Of a stretch of DNA of 64,000 nt, positions 44,925 to 50,189 are shown piece after piece. The position numbers and the translations under genes are program-made. The first letter of the stretch is position 1, and each line of letters starts with the position of its first letter. This DNA comes from Paraspadella gotoi. Lineage: Eukaryota > Chaetognatha. The DNA lies in NCBI GenBank assembly GCA_051294375.1, contig CM119268.1:1524549-1588548 (forward strand), read 5' to 3'. The notes under the pieces were generated by a model that saw only the letters and a program-made list of their open reading frames with translations, made no database searches and was not told the origin of the DNA.

Positions 44925-44992
44925 GTTTCACCTTTAATCATCCCATAAATGGTGGAAGTGAAGTCTCCCTCTTTAATTTCCAGTCCCATCAT
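2199..44992 (-). CDS. TTC30: TTC30 / IFT70, intraflagellar transport TPR protein (13 exons)
   Basis: Join, in transcript order: 44992-44932, 44687-44519, 43519-43348, 41982-41801, 41464-41320, 38681-38574, 38100-37863, 37140-37024, 34008-33919, 33598-33484, 32392-32214, 2956-2791, 2455-2199. With one surplus base in exon 7 discounted, this is 1998 nt: 665 residues plus stop. All introns have AG acceptors; all donors are GT except intron 7 (GC). Family knowledge: TTC30/IFT70 is a core IFT-B subunit that wraps around IFT52 and IFT88, and is needed for ciliary assembly and tubulin polyglutamylation (fleer, DYF-1). TPR signatures are visible near residues 42-75, 140-173 and 174-207. The family block GMTTEGIDVRSVGNT is intact. 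I saw no convincing RFX X-box in the first few hundred bases upstream. The only break is the frame disturbance in exon 7, described there. Automated pipelines may split the gene at the 29-kb intron 11. Confidence 0.93.
2456..2790 (-). repeat. Intron 12: (GATT)n-rich
   Basis: Runs of GATTGATT on the plus strand at about 2476-2560 and 2640-2705, broken by AT-rich DNA. The donor is GTCAAT, a weak match to consensus, and the acceptor is CCCAG. No gene or RNA was seen inside. Confidence 0.7.
2791..2956 (-). CDS. TTC30: TTC30 exon 12 (residues 526-581)
   Basis: This exon encodes the block with VIGTLYCAKGNYEFGISRV, the SLEPYSKKLG segment and YAKRCFLSLL. These are among the most conserved parts of IFT70 and match vertebrate TTC30 nearly residue for residue. 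The acceptor is TTAG and the donor is G|GTCAAT (phase 1). It lies 29 kb from exon 11. Because the phase and protein continue perfectly from exon 11 into this exon, I place it in the same gene despite the noisy assembly between them. Confidence 0.93.
3010..3300 (+). mobile_element. Candidate tRNA-related SINE in intron 11
   Basis: A GC-rich block with a possible box A (GGTGGCTCATTGA, about 3080) and a possible box B (GGGATCGATCCCC, about 3122-3134) at a plausible spacing. A GC-rich body follows, then AT-rich DNA. The leading words GTCGGGCATTGC recur near 44370, suggesting a dispersed family. The tRNA origin is inferred; I could not assign a parent tRNA. Confidence 0.4.
3690..4380. repeat. Opposed GAC- and GTC-rich microsatellites around a (CT)n tract
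   Basis: At 3700-3885 the plus strand is built of GACGAC/GAAAAA words. At about 4043-4112 there is (CT)n. At about 4160-4370 the strand is built of a 12-bp word (GTCGTCTTCGTT and variants). The first and third blocks are roughly complementary, so single strands could pair. Open frames across them give Arg/Lys, Ser or Val/Phe repeats in different frames and are not taken as genes. Confidence 0.7.
4495..4820. repeat. GTTGTC, (GTC)n and (AG)n microsatellites
   Basis: A GTTGTC-type patch at about 4508-4550, a (GTC)n run of about ten units at 4645-4676 and an (AG)n run of about 80 bases at 4736-4818. No coding features. Confidence 0.8.
5076..5221. other. Assembly gap (146 N)
   Basis: A run of 146 N, seen directly. 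The 5222-5720 stretch on its right is AT-rich with homopolymers, and I see no feature in it. Confidence 1.
5826..6153. repeat. 31-bp purine minisatellite, first block
   Basis: Tandem copies of a purine-rich unit of about 31 bp built from GGAAAGAGAGAAAAG and AAAATAGAATGAAAAA. The minus strand has no stops in two frames, giving Phe/Ser/Leu-rich open frames; these come from the repeat and are not proteins. The block is cut off by a tRNA-like sequence. Confidence 0.9.
6154..6216 (+). pseudogene. 5'-truncated tRNA-Lys(CTT) ending in CCA
   Basis: Visible parts are the D-loop remnant GTCGGTAGAGC and an anticodon stem CAGGA/TCCTG with loop CTCTTAA (anticodon CTT). The T arm has stem GTGGG/CCCAC and loop TTCGAGC, followed by the 3' acceptor strand ATTGGGC, discriminator G and then CCA. 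The 5' acceptor strand and the left half of the D arm are missing, replaced by minisatellite. The genomic CCA is unusual in eukaryotic tRNA genes and suggests a copy of a mature, CCA-tailed tRNA (retroposed tRNA or SINE head). It is not a functional tRNA. The minus-strand frame over it translates to a familiar spurious annotation product. Confidence 0.85.
6217..6480. other. Non-repetitive insert between minisatellite blocks
   Basis: This segment follows the tRNA fragment and separates the two minisatellite blocks. It is purine-rich, but not in the 31-bp register. It may be the body of the tRNA-headed element. No open frame of note. Confidence 0.4.
6485..9460. repeat. 31-bp purine minisatellite, second block, partly noisy
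   Basis: About 3 kb of the same unit as at 5826-6153. Parts are regular (6485-6830, 7850-8190). Others (6840-7790, 8630-8960, 9340-9450) are full of one-base insertions and deletions. A different, unrelated GC-containing segment lies at about 8940-9290. The block about 7455-7880 is repeated nearly verbatim at 8217-8640, on the other side of a 25-N gap. Long minus-strand open frames of Phe/Ser/Leu are repeat translations. Confidence 0.85.
8192..8216. other. Assembly gap (25 N)
   Basis: Exactly 25 N, flanked by two nearly identical segments (about 7455-7880 and 8217-8640). This is what is expected when a long read is used to extend both sides of a gap too far. Confidence 1.
9365..9585. repeat. 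Left flank of the noisy block (direct repeat of 24895-25110)
   Basis: From the end of the 31-bp minisatellite through CCTTAACTGGAT and GTTGGATTAAAAGT to a CGGACGGATGACAA-like end, the sequence matches 24895-25110 in the same orientation with small indels. The 15 kb between the two copies is the homopolymer-rich block. Confidence 0.75.
9586..24889. other. 15-kb homopolymer-inflated block, probably a bad gap fill
   Basis: Nearly every base occurs in runs of 2-9, with all four bases in turn. The first part (to about 15.6 kb) is GC-rich, and the rest is mainly AT-rich apart from mixed patches near 18.2-19.7 and 20.4-21.5 kb. No word, frame or structure in it resembles genes, known repeats or the rest of the window. 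Long open frames (up to about 456 codons near 11.3-12.7 kb) exist on both strands at once and are rich in Gly, Pro, Phe and Lys, as random run-rich sequence would give. Its edges sit in a duplicated flank (9365-9585 and 24895-25110). The likeliest reading is uncorrected low-quality long-read sequence placed in a gap; I annotate no gene in it. Confidence 0.8.
24895..25110. repeat. Right flank of the noisy block (direct repeat of 9365-9585)
   Basis: It starts with the 31-bp minisatellite word and continues through an AACTGGAAAAAAACG segment, a CGTTGGAATAAAAAGT segment and a CGACCGACTAACGGACC end, matching the left flank. Confidence 0.75.
25232..25307. repeat. Short foldback (24/23-bp arms)
   Basis: The arm at 25232-25255 is the reverse complement of 25285-25307 with one bulged A. 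The loop of about 29 bases is ATTT/GTT-rich. It could be a small foldback element or simply a cruciform-prone repeat. Confidence 0.8.
25445..25474 (+). promoter_or_regulatory. Three octamer-like sites at 11-bp spacing
   Basis: ATGCAAAT at 25445-25452 and 25456-25463, then ATGGAAAT at 25467-25474. The starts are exactly 11 bp apart, about one helical turn. ATGCAAAT is the binding word of POU-domain (Oct) factors. An enhancer role in intron 11 is inferred. Confidence 0.4.
25755..26230. repeat. (CT)n-rich region
   Basis: Several (CT)n runs (about 25760-25792, 25910-25995, 26140-26218) separated by AT-rich DNA. No coding feature. Confidence 0.8.
26232..26540 (+). repeat. Interspersed repeat R1, copy a
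   Basis: R1 is my name for a roughly 300-bp element seen at least five times. It has a CGCGAGTACTCGCG palindrome near one end, then a GTCGGTCG/GTCCGTCG run, then CCACTTACATT, then TTGTTAAGACAGGAA, then CTGCTAGCGCCGCCTTCAGG, and a final run of CATGTCATGTCA-like pentamers. This copy carries all parts. No coding capacity is seen, so it would be a non-autonomous element. Confidence 0.75.
26727..26751. other. Assembly gap (25 N)
   Basis: Exactly 25 N. The right side continues as a (CT)/(CCCCT)-rich tract (26752-27110) whose translations are Ser/Leu/Pro repeats. Confidence 1.
27931..28113 (-). pseudogene. Corrupted copy of TTC30 exon 11
   Basis: It has the same order of codons as the clean exon at 32214-32392, but several one-base indels break the frame (for example in the EKEEEQ and NILNVSA parts). 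It would not encode a working piece of TTC30. The duplicate is either assembly noise or a decayed exon copy. Confidence 0.8.
28690..28880. repeat. Degenerate CCCTAA-like repeats, copy A
   Basis: Words such as TTAACCCTAACC, AACCTCTAACC and AATCCCTAACC recur in AT-rich DNA. This resembles decayed interstitial telomere-type repeat. The cleaner counterpart is at 32940-33110. Confidence 0.5.
29253..29380 (-). pseudogene. Corrupted copy of TTC30 exon 10
   Basis: Counterpart of 33484-33598 with inserted bases throughout, including within the acceptor region and the HVLFMQEN part. The frame is lost. Confidence 0.8.
29710..29796 (-). pseudogene. Corrupted copy of TTC30 exon 9
   Basis: Counterpart of 33919-34008. 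It is missing single bases at several points (for example in the Ala-Gln-Ala and Leu-Glu-Arg codons and at the acceptor), so the reading frame is broken. Confidence 0.8.
31152..31506. repeat. Exact-looking direct repeat of 35436-35795
   Basis: An AT-rich stretch with CCCTAA-like words, followed by purine-rich DNA. It recurs, as far as I can read without change, right after the 131-N gap at 35305-35435. Confidence 0.85.
32214..32392 (-). CDS. TTC30: TTC30 exon 11 (residues 466-525)
   Basis: The exon starts with the second and third bases of a Gly codon (phase 1) and reads GFYEPIVKKHYDNILNVSA, then NLCVSYIMTSQNEEAEEL, then an acidic/basic helix ending DDPDKK. The match to vertebrate TTC30 is almost complete. 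The acceptor is CCCAAG and the donor AAG|GTGAGA. The next exon in the protein (12) is 29 kb away, across intron 11. Confidence 0.94.
32940..33110. repeat. Degenerate CCCTAA-like repeats, copy B (intron 10)
   Basis: Repeated words of the types TTAACCCTAACC, AATCCTTAACC and AACCTAAATCCC. They look like decayed telomere-type repeats, but no perfect hexamer run is left. Confidence 0.5.
33484..33598 (-). CDS. TTC30: TTC30 exon 10 (residues 428-466)
   Basis: Encodes AVEKIFRKSVEFCNEND and WKLNVAHVLFMQENKFKEA, a TPR helix pair highly conserved in IFT70. The acceptor is TTCCAG and the donor G|GTAAGA (phase 1). Confidence 0.94.
33599..33918 (-). repeat. Intron 9: (GA)n directly at the donor
   Basis: The donor GTGAGA runs straight into (GA)n on the minus strand (33900-33918), and a longer (CT)n block follows at about 33715-33792. 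The intron holds no other feature. Confidence 0.8.
33919..34008 (-). CDS. TTC30: TTC30 exon 9 (residues 398-427)
   Basis: Encodes AVNDFDDALERYIPVLM, AQAKIFWD and RDNFQ, 30 codons in phase 0 at both ends. It matches the family segment just after the coiled-coil-like helix of exon 8. The acceptor is TTTCAG and the donor CAG|GTGAGA. Confidence 0.94.
35305..35435. other. Assembly gap (131 N)
   Basis: 131 N inside intron 8. The sequence on its right (35436-35795) repeats 31152-31506. Confidence 1.
35796..36081. other. Intron 8 segment with a box-B-like word
   Basis: Contains GGTCGTTGGTTCGAGCC at about 35827-35843, which looks like a tRNA T arm or pol III box B. The matching stem is poor and no tRNA can be folded, so it may be a relic of a tRNA-derived repeat. 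The rest is T-rich. Confidence 0.3.
36082..36285. other. Assembly gap (204 N) between 40-bp direct repeats
   Basis: 204 N. The roughly 40 bases before it (36043-36081) and after it (36286-36328) are near copies (CTCAAAT..CTCAAATCACC..AAATTCAAT..CAT). The true gap may therefore be zero, or a collapsed tandem repeat. Confidence 0.95.
36329..37023. other. Intron 8 remainder: T-rich with GTC repeats
   Basis: Poly-A/T runs, a (GTC)n patch at about 36604-36640 and TTTG-type runs at about 36725-37020. No gene or RNA seen. Confidence 0.6.
37024..37140 (-). CDS. TTC30: TTC30 exon 8 (residues 359-397)
   Basis: 39 codons encoding EEAYRKLDEMA, TLRSLTKNVQDARQS and HEDDAVKK, a helical segment conserved in IFT70. 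No start-to-stop open frame covers it, so it is found only by homology and splice sites. The acceptor is TTTTCAG and the donor AAG|GTAAAC. Phase 0 at both ends fits exon 7 ending at 37863 (or at 37798) and exon 9. Confidence 0.93.
37141..37862 (-). other. Intron 7 (probable GC-AG intron)
   Basis: If exon 7 ends where family homology ends, the donor is GCGAGT and the acceptor TTTTCAG, a GC-AG intron. The plus strand has short CGACCGACC runs at about 37711-37745. A canonical GTGAGT donor lies 65 bases further in, at 37797-37792. No gene inside. Confidence 0.6.
37863..38100 (-). CDS. TTC30: TTC30 exon 7 with one-base frame disturbance (residues 280-358)
   Basis: The first 61 codons (38100-37918) read ALINMEKDPTSGFEK to HLTYKYL and match TTC30 closely. 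Seven bases (37917-37911) then stand where six are expected. From 37910 the +1 frame reads YLFEFLEAKITQQTSA, matching the family's PYLYDFLDA-ITxQT-A segment up to 37863. In the unshifted frame the exon stays open to a strong GTGAGT donor at 37797 (303 nt, phase 0), but the last 40 residues are then unlike TTC30. The choice is between a one-base insertion (sequencing, assembly or real mutation) with a GC donor, and a non-homologous extended exon. The first explains the homology better. An automatic annotation would probably choose the second. Confidence 0.85.
38224..38377. repeat. Perfect 74-bp hairpin in intron 6
   Basis: The arms 38224-38297 and 38304-38377 are exact reverse complements separated by a 6-base loop (GGCTTG). 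The inner arm end carries GCCGAAACATGTCTG, a word type I associate with terminal regions of Penelope-like and related retroelements. No hammerhead core (CTGATGA) is present. In the TTC30 pre-mRNA it would fold into a long perfect stem. It is flanked by AT dinucleotide-rich DNA on both sides. Confidence 0.95.
38574..38681 (-). CDS. TTC30: TTC30 exon 6 (residues 244-279)
   Basis: 36 codons: ASIEYQLKNLDAASEALT followed by the family hallmark DMPPRAEEELDPITLHNQ. The acceptor is CCTCAG and the donor CAG|GTTGAT (weak). Phase 0 at both ends. Confidence 0.94.
38800..41319. repeat. 59-bp tandem array copying the exon 5 end and its splice donor (intron 5)
   Basis: The unit is 59 bp: the same word starts at 41264 and 41323. 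On the minus strand each unit contains TTGATCGAGGCTTTTAATCT then CAAG|GTAAGG, which are the last bases of exon 5 plus the donor. Then comes a spacer with GTCATTCGCCTTGTAGGAG and AACATCG. The length allows about 43 units. The units next to exon 5 are the most regular; those in the middle (about 39.2-40.9 kb) carry many one-base indels, which may be read noise or true divergence. There are no unique spacers, so it is not CRISPR-like. The array must have grown from the exon-intron junction itself. Confidence 0.93.
41320..41464 (-). CDS. TTC30: TTC30 exon 5 (residues 195-243)
   Basis: Reads NLAEIIERGIREHPELS, then the family signature GMTTEGIDVRSVGNT, then LHETALIEAFNLK. The acceptor is TTTCAG, and the split Arg codon joins exon 4 (phase 2). 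The donor is AAG|GTAAGG at 41319. The last roughly 25 bases and the donor are the seed of the intron 5 tandem array. Confidence 0.94.
41465..41800 (-). other. Intron 4: no feature seen
   Basis: AT-rich, with a short CT-rich patch near 41540-41580. Donor GTAAGT, acceptor TTTCAG. Confidence 0.7.
41801..41982 (-). CDS. TTC30: TTC30 exon 4 (residues 135-195), two TPRs
   Basis: Encodes the acidic linker VSGEDAESD, then VNLGCLLYKEGRHLEA and PHLSYNIALCYYALKQYA. Two tandem 34-residue TPR motifs can be laid out (about 140-173 and 174-207), with Gly147/Ala181 at position 8 and Ala193 at position 20 of the second. The acceptor is CACCAG and the donor AG|GTAAGT. Confidence 0.94.
42240..43347. repeat. 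Intron 3: R2 tandem repeats and purine tracts
   Basis: 42350-42430 is (GA)n-like. A roughly 160-bp segment at 42726-42890 recurs at 43097-43258 (words AAACCCTCAA, TTGTGCAT, GCTCGAAATCTA, CCCTCAAAAATTTATCATTA). Between them, 42895-43090 recurs at 45040-45215, upstream of the gene. I call these R2. No coding content. The ACCAACC run at the exon 3 side is listed separately. Confidence 0.7.
43315..43347 (-). repeat. GGTTGGTGG repeats at the exon 3 donor
   Basis: On the minus strand the donor GTGGGT runs directly into about four GGTTGGTGG words. Two-layer G-quadruplexes form from this kind of spacing (GG blocks separated by TT or T). Such a structure at a 5' splice site could influence U1 access; that effect is inferred. 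Confidence 0.6.
43348..43519 (-). CDS. TTC30: TTC30 exon 3 (residues 77-134)
   Basis: Reads YRLYYAQSLCKAGLFGEA, MKVSCQIESPKLQTQVL and KLQAAIKYGEEELSAAQGL, ending IEQ. It matches the TPR 2-3 region of IFT70 (ALYKACLYPEA and RLQAAIKYSE in vertebrates). The acceptor is AAACAG and the donor CAG|GTGGGT. The acceptor side abuts an R1 repeat. Confidence 0.94.
43527..43850 (-). repeat. Interspersed repeat R1, copy b (intron 2)
   Basis: Reverse orientation of copy a: GTGACATGACATGA-type run, TTCCTGAAGGCGGCGCTAGC, TCTTAACAAAAGAGCAAC, AAGTGGGACAGACCGACAGA and ACCGAAAAGTGAC. Its edge (AAGAACGGTAATTCA) lies within about ten bases of the exon 3 acceptor, and the same edge is seen in copy c at about 46022. 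Confidence 0.75.
43851..44460. other. Intron 2 remainder
   Basis: Contains a (GTT)n run at about 43931-43952, AT-rich DNA, GTCGGGCATTGC near 44370 (shared with the 3010 element) and two to three GGGATACA words at about 44385-44407. No gene seen. Confidence 0.6.
44519..44687 (-). CDS. TTC30: TTC30 exon 2 (residues 21-77), first TPR
   Basis: Reads GKRFADCIQVLNQQLQSH, then the TPR RAALSLLGYCYFQLQDF and VNAADSYEQL up to CPDIEE. In residues 42-75 the TPR positions Leu45, Leu48, Gly49, Tyr52, Ala61, Tyr65, Leu68 and Pro73 are all filled. The acceptor is AAAAAAG and the donor GA|GTGAGT (phase 2). Confidence 0.95.
44688..44931 (-). repeat. Intron 1 with (GA)n close to the donor
   Basis: The donor GTGAAA is followed within about ten bases by an (AG)n tract of about 80 bases (44840-44922), interrupted once. 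No other feature. Confidence 0.85.
44932..44992 (-). CDS. TTC30: TTC30 exon 1 (start codon, residues 1-21)
   Basis: Encodes MMGLEIKEGDFTSTIYGMIK plus the first base of Gly21. It aligns with the family's N-terminal helix (IPDGEFTALVYRLI in vertebrates). There are two adjacent in-frame ATG codons (44990-44992 and 44987-44989); I chose the first. The donor is AAAG|GTGAAA. With this start the protein is 665 residues. Confidence 0.9.
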
Positions 44993-45220
44993 TCATCGAG
45001 GATAAATTGTGATGTACGAATTGTGGAACGAAATGAACTCAAAATCAAGATTTGATGGCTTGAAACGTTTAATAAATGAGATGGAAACGTCGAGATGCTA
45101 ATTAAAAAAAATCAAATACACTATGCACATACATGAACGAGAATTAAGCGAAGCGAGAAAATTAGAAATATTAGCGCGAAAGCTGATAATCGAATGAGAA
45201 TCGATAAGACGGGGGAGAGA

Positions 45221-45287
<67 letters not shown>

Positions 45288-45475
45288 GGAAAAGAAAAAG
45301 CAAAGAACATTACAAGATGAAGTCGGGAAATTTCTTAGACATCGTCGTGTTGAATCATATTCCGGTCGATCGATCGTCGTTGTTCTTAGTTCATAAATCG
45401 ACGTTAGTTAACAAAATTGTTCTTAACTACTTTTTTCTCTCTATTCAGCCTAAAATATCAAACGATTTCAGAAGA
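44993..45475. other. TTC30 5' flank
   Basis: Holds the second R2-like copy (about 45040-45215), a (GA)n tract (45216-45292) and unique DNA. I looked for an RFX X-box (GTTGCC or GTNRCC half-sites facing each other), TATA and initiator patterns and saw no convincing one. The promoter is therefore unplaced. Confidence 0.4.
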
Positions 45476-45560
45476 AGGTCATTGAAGGTCATTGAAGGTC
45501 ATTGAAGATCATTGAAGGTCATTGAAGGTCATTGAAGGTCAAGAAGGTCACTGAATCTTC
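45476..45560. repeat. 10-bp minisatellite (GGTCATTGAA)n
   Basis: About seven contiguous copies, one with a G to A change, followed by a GGTCAAGAA variant and GGTCACTGAA. AGGTCA is a nuclear-receptor half-site, so this array presents several direct-repeat half-sites at 10-bp period. Function is inferred only from the motif. Confidence 0.85.
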
Positions 45561-45944
45561 GAGAAAAAAAAACGCTAAACTCATTTTCAAATCTAAAAAC
45601 CAGAACAGGCAACTTTAAGTTCAAGCGCCGCAGTAACTATTTTATAATCTTCGTATTTTTAAATAATATTAATAAACAATATGTATAATAAATATATAAC
45701 GGTTAACCACTACTTATTTTATTATAGTATTTAACGATGCTTCCCCTTTCTTCTAAGTATTAACTAAGATCATTCAAGATTTTAGAAATAATATTACATT
45801 GAATTTCTGGTCAGTTATTCTTTATTTTTTATTGGTTATCTCACGAATGTACAAATATAAAACAATTGCACTTTATGCATCTAGTAATAACTTACCTTAT
45901 TAAAATAATTTTTTATTACCTTGCCTATGAGTAATTAAAACTTA
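45561..45944. other. AT-rich DNA, nothing recognised
   Basis: AT-rich without clear repeats or open frames. Confidence 0.6.
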
Positions 45945-46017
45945 AGTAGGATAGACAGATCGACTGAAAAGTGATTTATTGAATTGCTCCGCTAGTTATC
46001 ACGGCGCAATAAAAAGA
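45945..46017 (-). repeat. Partial R1 copy f
   Basis: Only the palindrome end is kept: AGATCGACTGAAAAGTGA, then TTGCTCCGCTAGTTATC and ACGGCGCAAT. It lies directly next to copy c. Confidence 0.55.
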
Positions 46018-46364
46018 AACGAGAACGGTAATTCAAATGTGTTGTGCCGCAGTGACTGCCTTATCACGTGTATTTTTTGTGACATGACATGATATGACAT
46101 GACTACAATAACTTTCTTAGCCAATGTATTTATGATACGCACTGCATCGGAAATTGTCTTTTGTTTTTTATAGTTTTAGGATTTCCTGAAGGCGGCGCTA
46201 GTAGTCCTTAAATTTTAGGATTTTCCCTTCTTAACAAATGAGAATCAAAGCAACCAACTATATTCAAGTTATAAGCATTTTTTAACATAAGTGGGACAGA
46301 CCGACCGACAGACCGACCGAAAAGTGACTTAAAGAGTTTCTCCGCGAGTAATCGCGGCGCAACT
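46018..46364 (-). repeat. Interspersed repeat R1, copy c
   Basis: A full-length copy in reverse orientation: GAGAACGGTAATTCAAATG edge, GTGACATGACATGAT run, CTGAAGGCGGCGCTAGTAGT, GTGGGACAGACCGACC and an end at CGCGGCGCAACT. It shares both edges with copy b. Confidence 0.75.
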
Positions 46365-46599
46365 AAAAACCGAAGATGAAAAAAGGTTCGAAGCTTCTTT
46401 TTCTTTTCAAAGGTCAAATTTGGGGTCAGTCGGTCTTCGGCCAGTCAGAGGGGTCAGGGCTTTTTCATAAGGGGTCGAAAAGGGGTCGCTTTGCAGGTCT
46501 CGTGCACCCTTTCTTTCTTCTGATGGTCAAAAACGAAACATCACTCTGTAGATGATGTCTTTTTATTTTTCAAACGTCGAAAAGGATGAGATTGGGATT

Positions 46600-46690
46600 T
46601 ATAAGAGATCGTTTGTTTGTTTGTTTTTTTGTTTTTTGTTTTATTTGTTGGTTTGTTTGTTTGTTTGTTTGTTTGTTTGTTTGTTTGTTT
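46600..46690. repeat. (TTTG)n microsatellite
   Basis: About 20 TTTG units with a T-rich interruption near the left end. Confidence 0.9.
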
Positions 46691-46763
46691 TATTTTGTCA
46701 TTGGTAAACTGTAAACACGAAACATATATTTTGTGCAAGTGAAAACATGTGCAATGAGCAGTA

Positions 46764-47869
<1,106 letters not shown>

Positions 47870-47920
47870 ATGTCTGCAGCGATTGTTCCAGCCTCCGTGC
47901 AGAAGCCTTGGGTCGGTAAG
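47870..47920 (+). CDS. Candidate first exon of an unknown divergent gene
   Basis: The ATG at 47870 opens MSAAIVPASVQKPWVGK, followed at once by a textbook donor (AAG|GTAAGT). No downstream exon was recognised, and the minus-strand frame over the same bases is also open. It is reported because coding-like sequence plus a perfect donor is uncommon here and it faces away from TTC30. It may be chance. Confidence 0.22.
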
Positions 47921-48129
47921 GTAAGTTAAGCTCTTTACAACGTCCTTTAACGTCTGGTTCACATCCGAACTGGGAATCGTTCCATCCAAGGACCGAGAGA
48001 GCGAGAGAGCGAGAGAGAGAGGGAAAACAATTTTGAGCAAACAATGCCGGATCTGTCCACGATCATTAGCGGTAATCAACTGATCGAATAATTAATCAAT
48101 CAATCAACCAATTAATTGACTAATCAATT

Positions 48130-48370
48130 GATTGAAGAGACAGTAATGATTGTAGTGTGTTAGTGACAGAACCGTTCAATATAAGCAGTCCCTGAGCTTC
48201 GGATCAGGCTGTAACACCATGTTACAGGCGGGTTAAGCGCCCCGTCCCTCTTAACTGCTAGGCGGCCACCGGACTAGAACCCCGGATCTTTGGGTTGGGA
48301 GGCGAATGACTTGCCTCCGGCATCAATGGCCGCTGATGAACGGTTGGTGGATTCTAGTCCACCATATGAT
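48130..48370 (-). mobile_element. SINE-like repeat S1, copy 1
   Basis: S1 (my name) is about 230 bp. Read on the minus strand it begins near GGTGGACTAGAATCCACC and carries a box-B-like GGGGTTCTAGTCCGG preceded by CCCAACCCAAAGATCC. It ends with GGGACTGCTTAT and a GTCACTAACACA tail. Three copies are seen in the window. It has no coding content. A pol III promoter and a tRNA origin are inferred from the box B word. Confidence 0.6.
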
Positions 48371-48473
48371 TATTATTTAATTGACAGATGAAAGGACGGA
48401 CGGACCGATAAAGTGAGTTATAGGGGCGGAATTTGCTGTAAGAAGATCCGGCTAAAAAAAGAAGAGTTACAAG

Positions 48474-48477
<4 letters not shown>

Positions 48478-48512
<35 letters not shown>
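48478..48512. repeat. (GA)n tract
   Basis: A short dinucleotide run within a purine-rich patch. The 48513-49000 stretch after it has a GC-rich segment with AACAAC and GACGAC words, but no recognisable gene. Confidence 0.8.
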
Positions 48513-48513
<1 letters not shown>

Positions 48514-49008
48514 AGGAGTCAGCCACGGTTGGAAAAAGTAAAAATCCTTGACGACTAAATGGCATGATTCTCTGGGGTGCCGTTTAATTTTTTTCTTTTT
48601 TCCTTTTTTCTTTCCTTTTTTTCTCCTTTTCTGTCGAGAGGACTGGGAACGAGACAGCGACTCAGACAACACCTGTTGACGACGACGCAATCAACAACAG
48701 TTAATGACAAACTCGAACAACAAGCGATGACACGAAGCGAGATTGTCTTGATTGGTTTTTTGTTTCGTTCAGTCGCACAGCCGATTTGTTGTTTCAGCGA
48801 CAGACGCCGTTTGCTTCCGGATTGTCTCTCTGTTTCTCTCAGAGTTTGTTAAAATGATAATCAAAGAGGTTTCATAACGTATTATATAGATGGTTATAAA
48901 AATTAAGGCAAAAGAGTAAGTTCGAGTCATCGAACTGAAAGCCTTTGAAAAGTTAATTTCGTCTGGCGATCGTTCACACGGCGCGAGATGTTGAGGGGTT
49001 TTTTTTAT

Positions 49009-49285
49009 AGTTGCGCCGCGAGTACTCGCGAAGCAACTCTATAAGTCAATTTTCGGTCGGTCGGTCGGTCTGTCCCACTTATGTTAAAAATGCATATAAT
49101 TTCCCTATAATTGGTTGCTCTTTTGTTACGACAGAAAAAACCTCAAATCTTAGTGACTGCCATCGCCGTCTACTGGAAATCCTAAAACTAAAATAGAATA
49201 AAAGACGGAATTTTGATGCAGTACGTGTCATCATGTAGTCATGTTATGTCACGTCATGTCATGTCATGTCATGTCACGAGAAATA
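49009..49285 (+). repeat. Interspersed repeat R1, copy d
   Basis: Starts AGTTGCGCCGCGAGTACTCG, then GGTCGGTCGGTCGGTCTGTC, CCCACTTATGTT, TTTTGTTACGACAG and a CATGTCATGTCATGTCACGA end. Confidence 0.8.
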
Positions 49286-49410
49286 TAGATATAAAGGAGC
49301 GGCTCGTGTCGACCGATCGGCTCAAAACCGGTCGATAGGATAGAATCAGCCGATTGGATTTTGTTCTTTCACTCGGTCGTTTCCTTCCTCGCCGACGATA
49401 TCGTCTTTTT

Positions 49411-49680
49411 AGTTGGGCCGCGAGTACTCGCGGAGCAACTCTATGAGACACTTTTCGGTCGGTCGGTTGGTCGGTATGTCTGTCTGTCGGTCTGTCCCAC
49501 TTACATTAAAAATGTTCATAACTCGCTTAAAGTTGGTTGCTCATTTGTTAAGACAGGAAAAAACTTCAAATCAAAGCGACTGCTAGCGCCGCCTTTTGTT
49601 TTTGAAAGAAATCTCGTATAAACTTTAAAAAATAATTCCAATGCAGTACGTGTCGAAAACACAACATTTGAATTTTCGTT
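49411..49680 (+). repeat. Interspersed repeat R1, copy e
   Basis: Tandem neighbour of copy d in the same orientation. It starts AGTTGGGCCGCGAGTACTCG, has GGTCGGTCGGTTGGTCGG, and ends soon after CTGCTAGCGCCGCCTT without the CATGT run. Confidence 0.8.
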
Positions 49681-49764
49681 CTTGTTATCTCATCTTTATC
49701 TTCTTTATCTTTATCTTCCATTAGTAATCATTATCTTTATCATCGCAACAAAAGTTAATCATAA

Positions 49765-49791
49765 GTTTCCTCCTCCTCCTCCTCCTCCTCC

Positions 49792-49841
<50 letters not shown>

Positions 49842-49842
49842 T
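49765..49842. repeat. (TCC)n-(TCA)n microsatellite
   Basis: About eight TCC units followed by about seventeen TCA units. Confidence 0.9.
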
Positions 49843-49951
49843 CTTTCATCTGATTTTTCTTTCTTATTTTCCTTCGTTATCGAGTTTTTTCTTTGCTTTC
49901 CTCCCTTCCGCCCCCCCCCCTCCCTCCGCTTTCCTCTTCCTCCTCCCCTTG

Positions 49952-49993
<42 letters not shown>

Positions 49994-50112
49994 CTGCTCT
50001 CTCTCTCTCTCTTTGTCTCGGTCGCCTTTACTTTTTTGTCCTTCATTATTTGTTTCCCTTTCATCCTTTCTTTGTTTTGTTTTATGATTTTATTTTTTTT
50101 CGCCACTTTCTC

Positions 50113-50189
<77 letters not shown>

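Noticed and set aside
44993-45475. RFX X-box in the TTC30 promoter
   Set aside because: Words such as GTTAGTTAAC were considered but lack the GTNRCC half-site pattern, so no site is claimed.
45993-46364. Terminal inverted repeats of a DNA transposon at the R1 palindrome
   Set aside because: The CGCGAGTACTCGCG word is an internal palindrome at one end only; no matching inverted end was found at the other edge in any copy.
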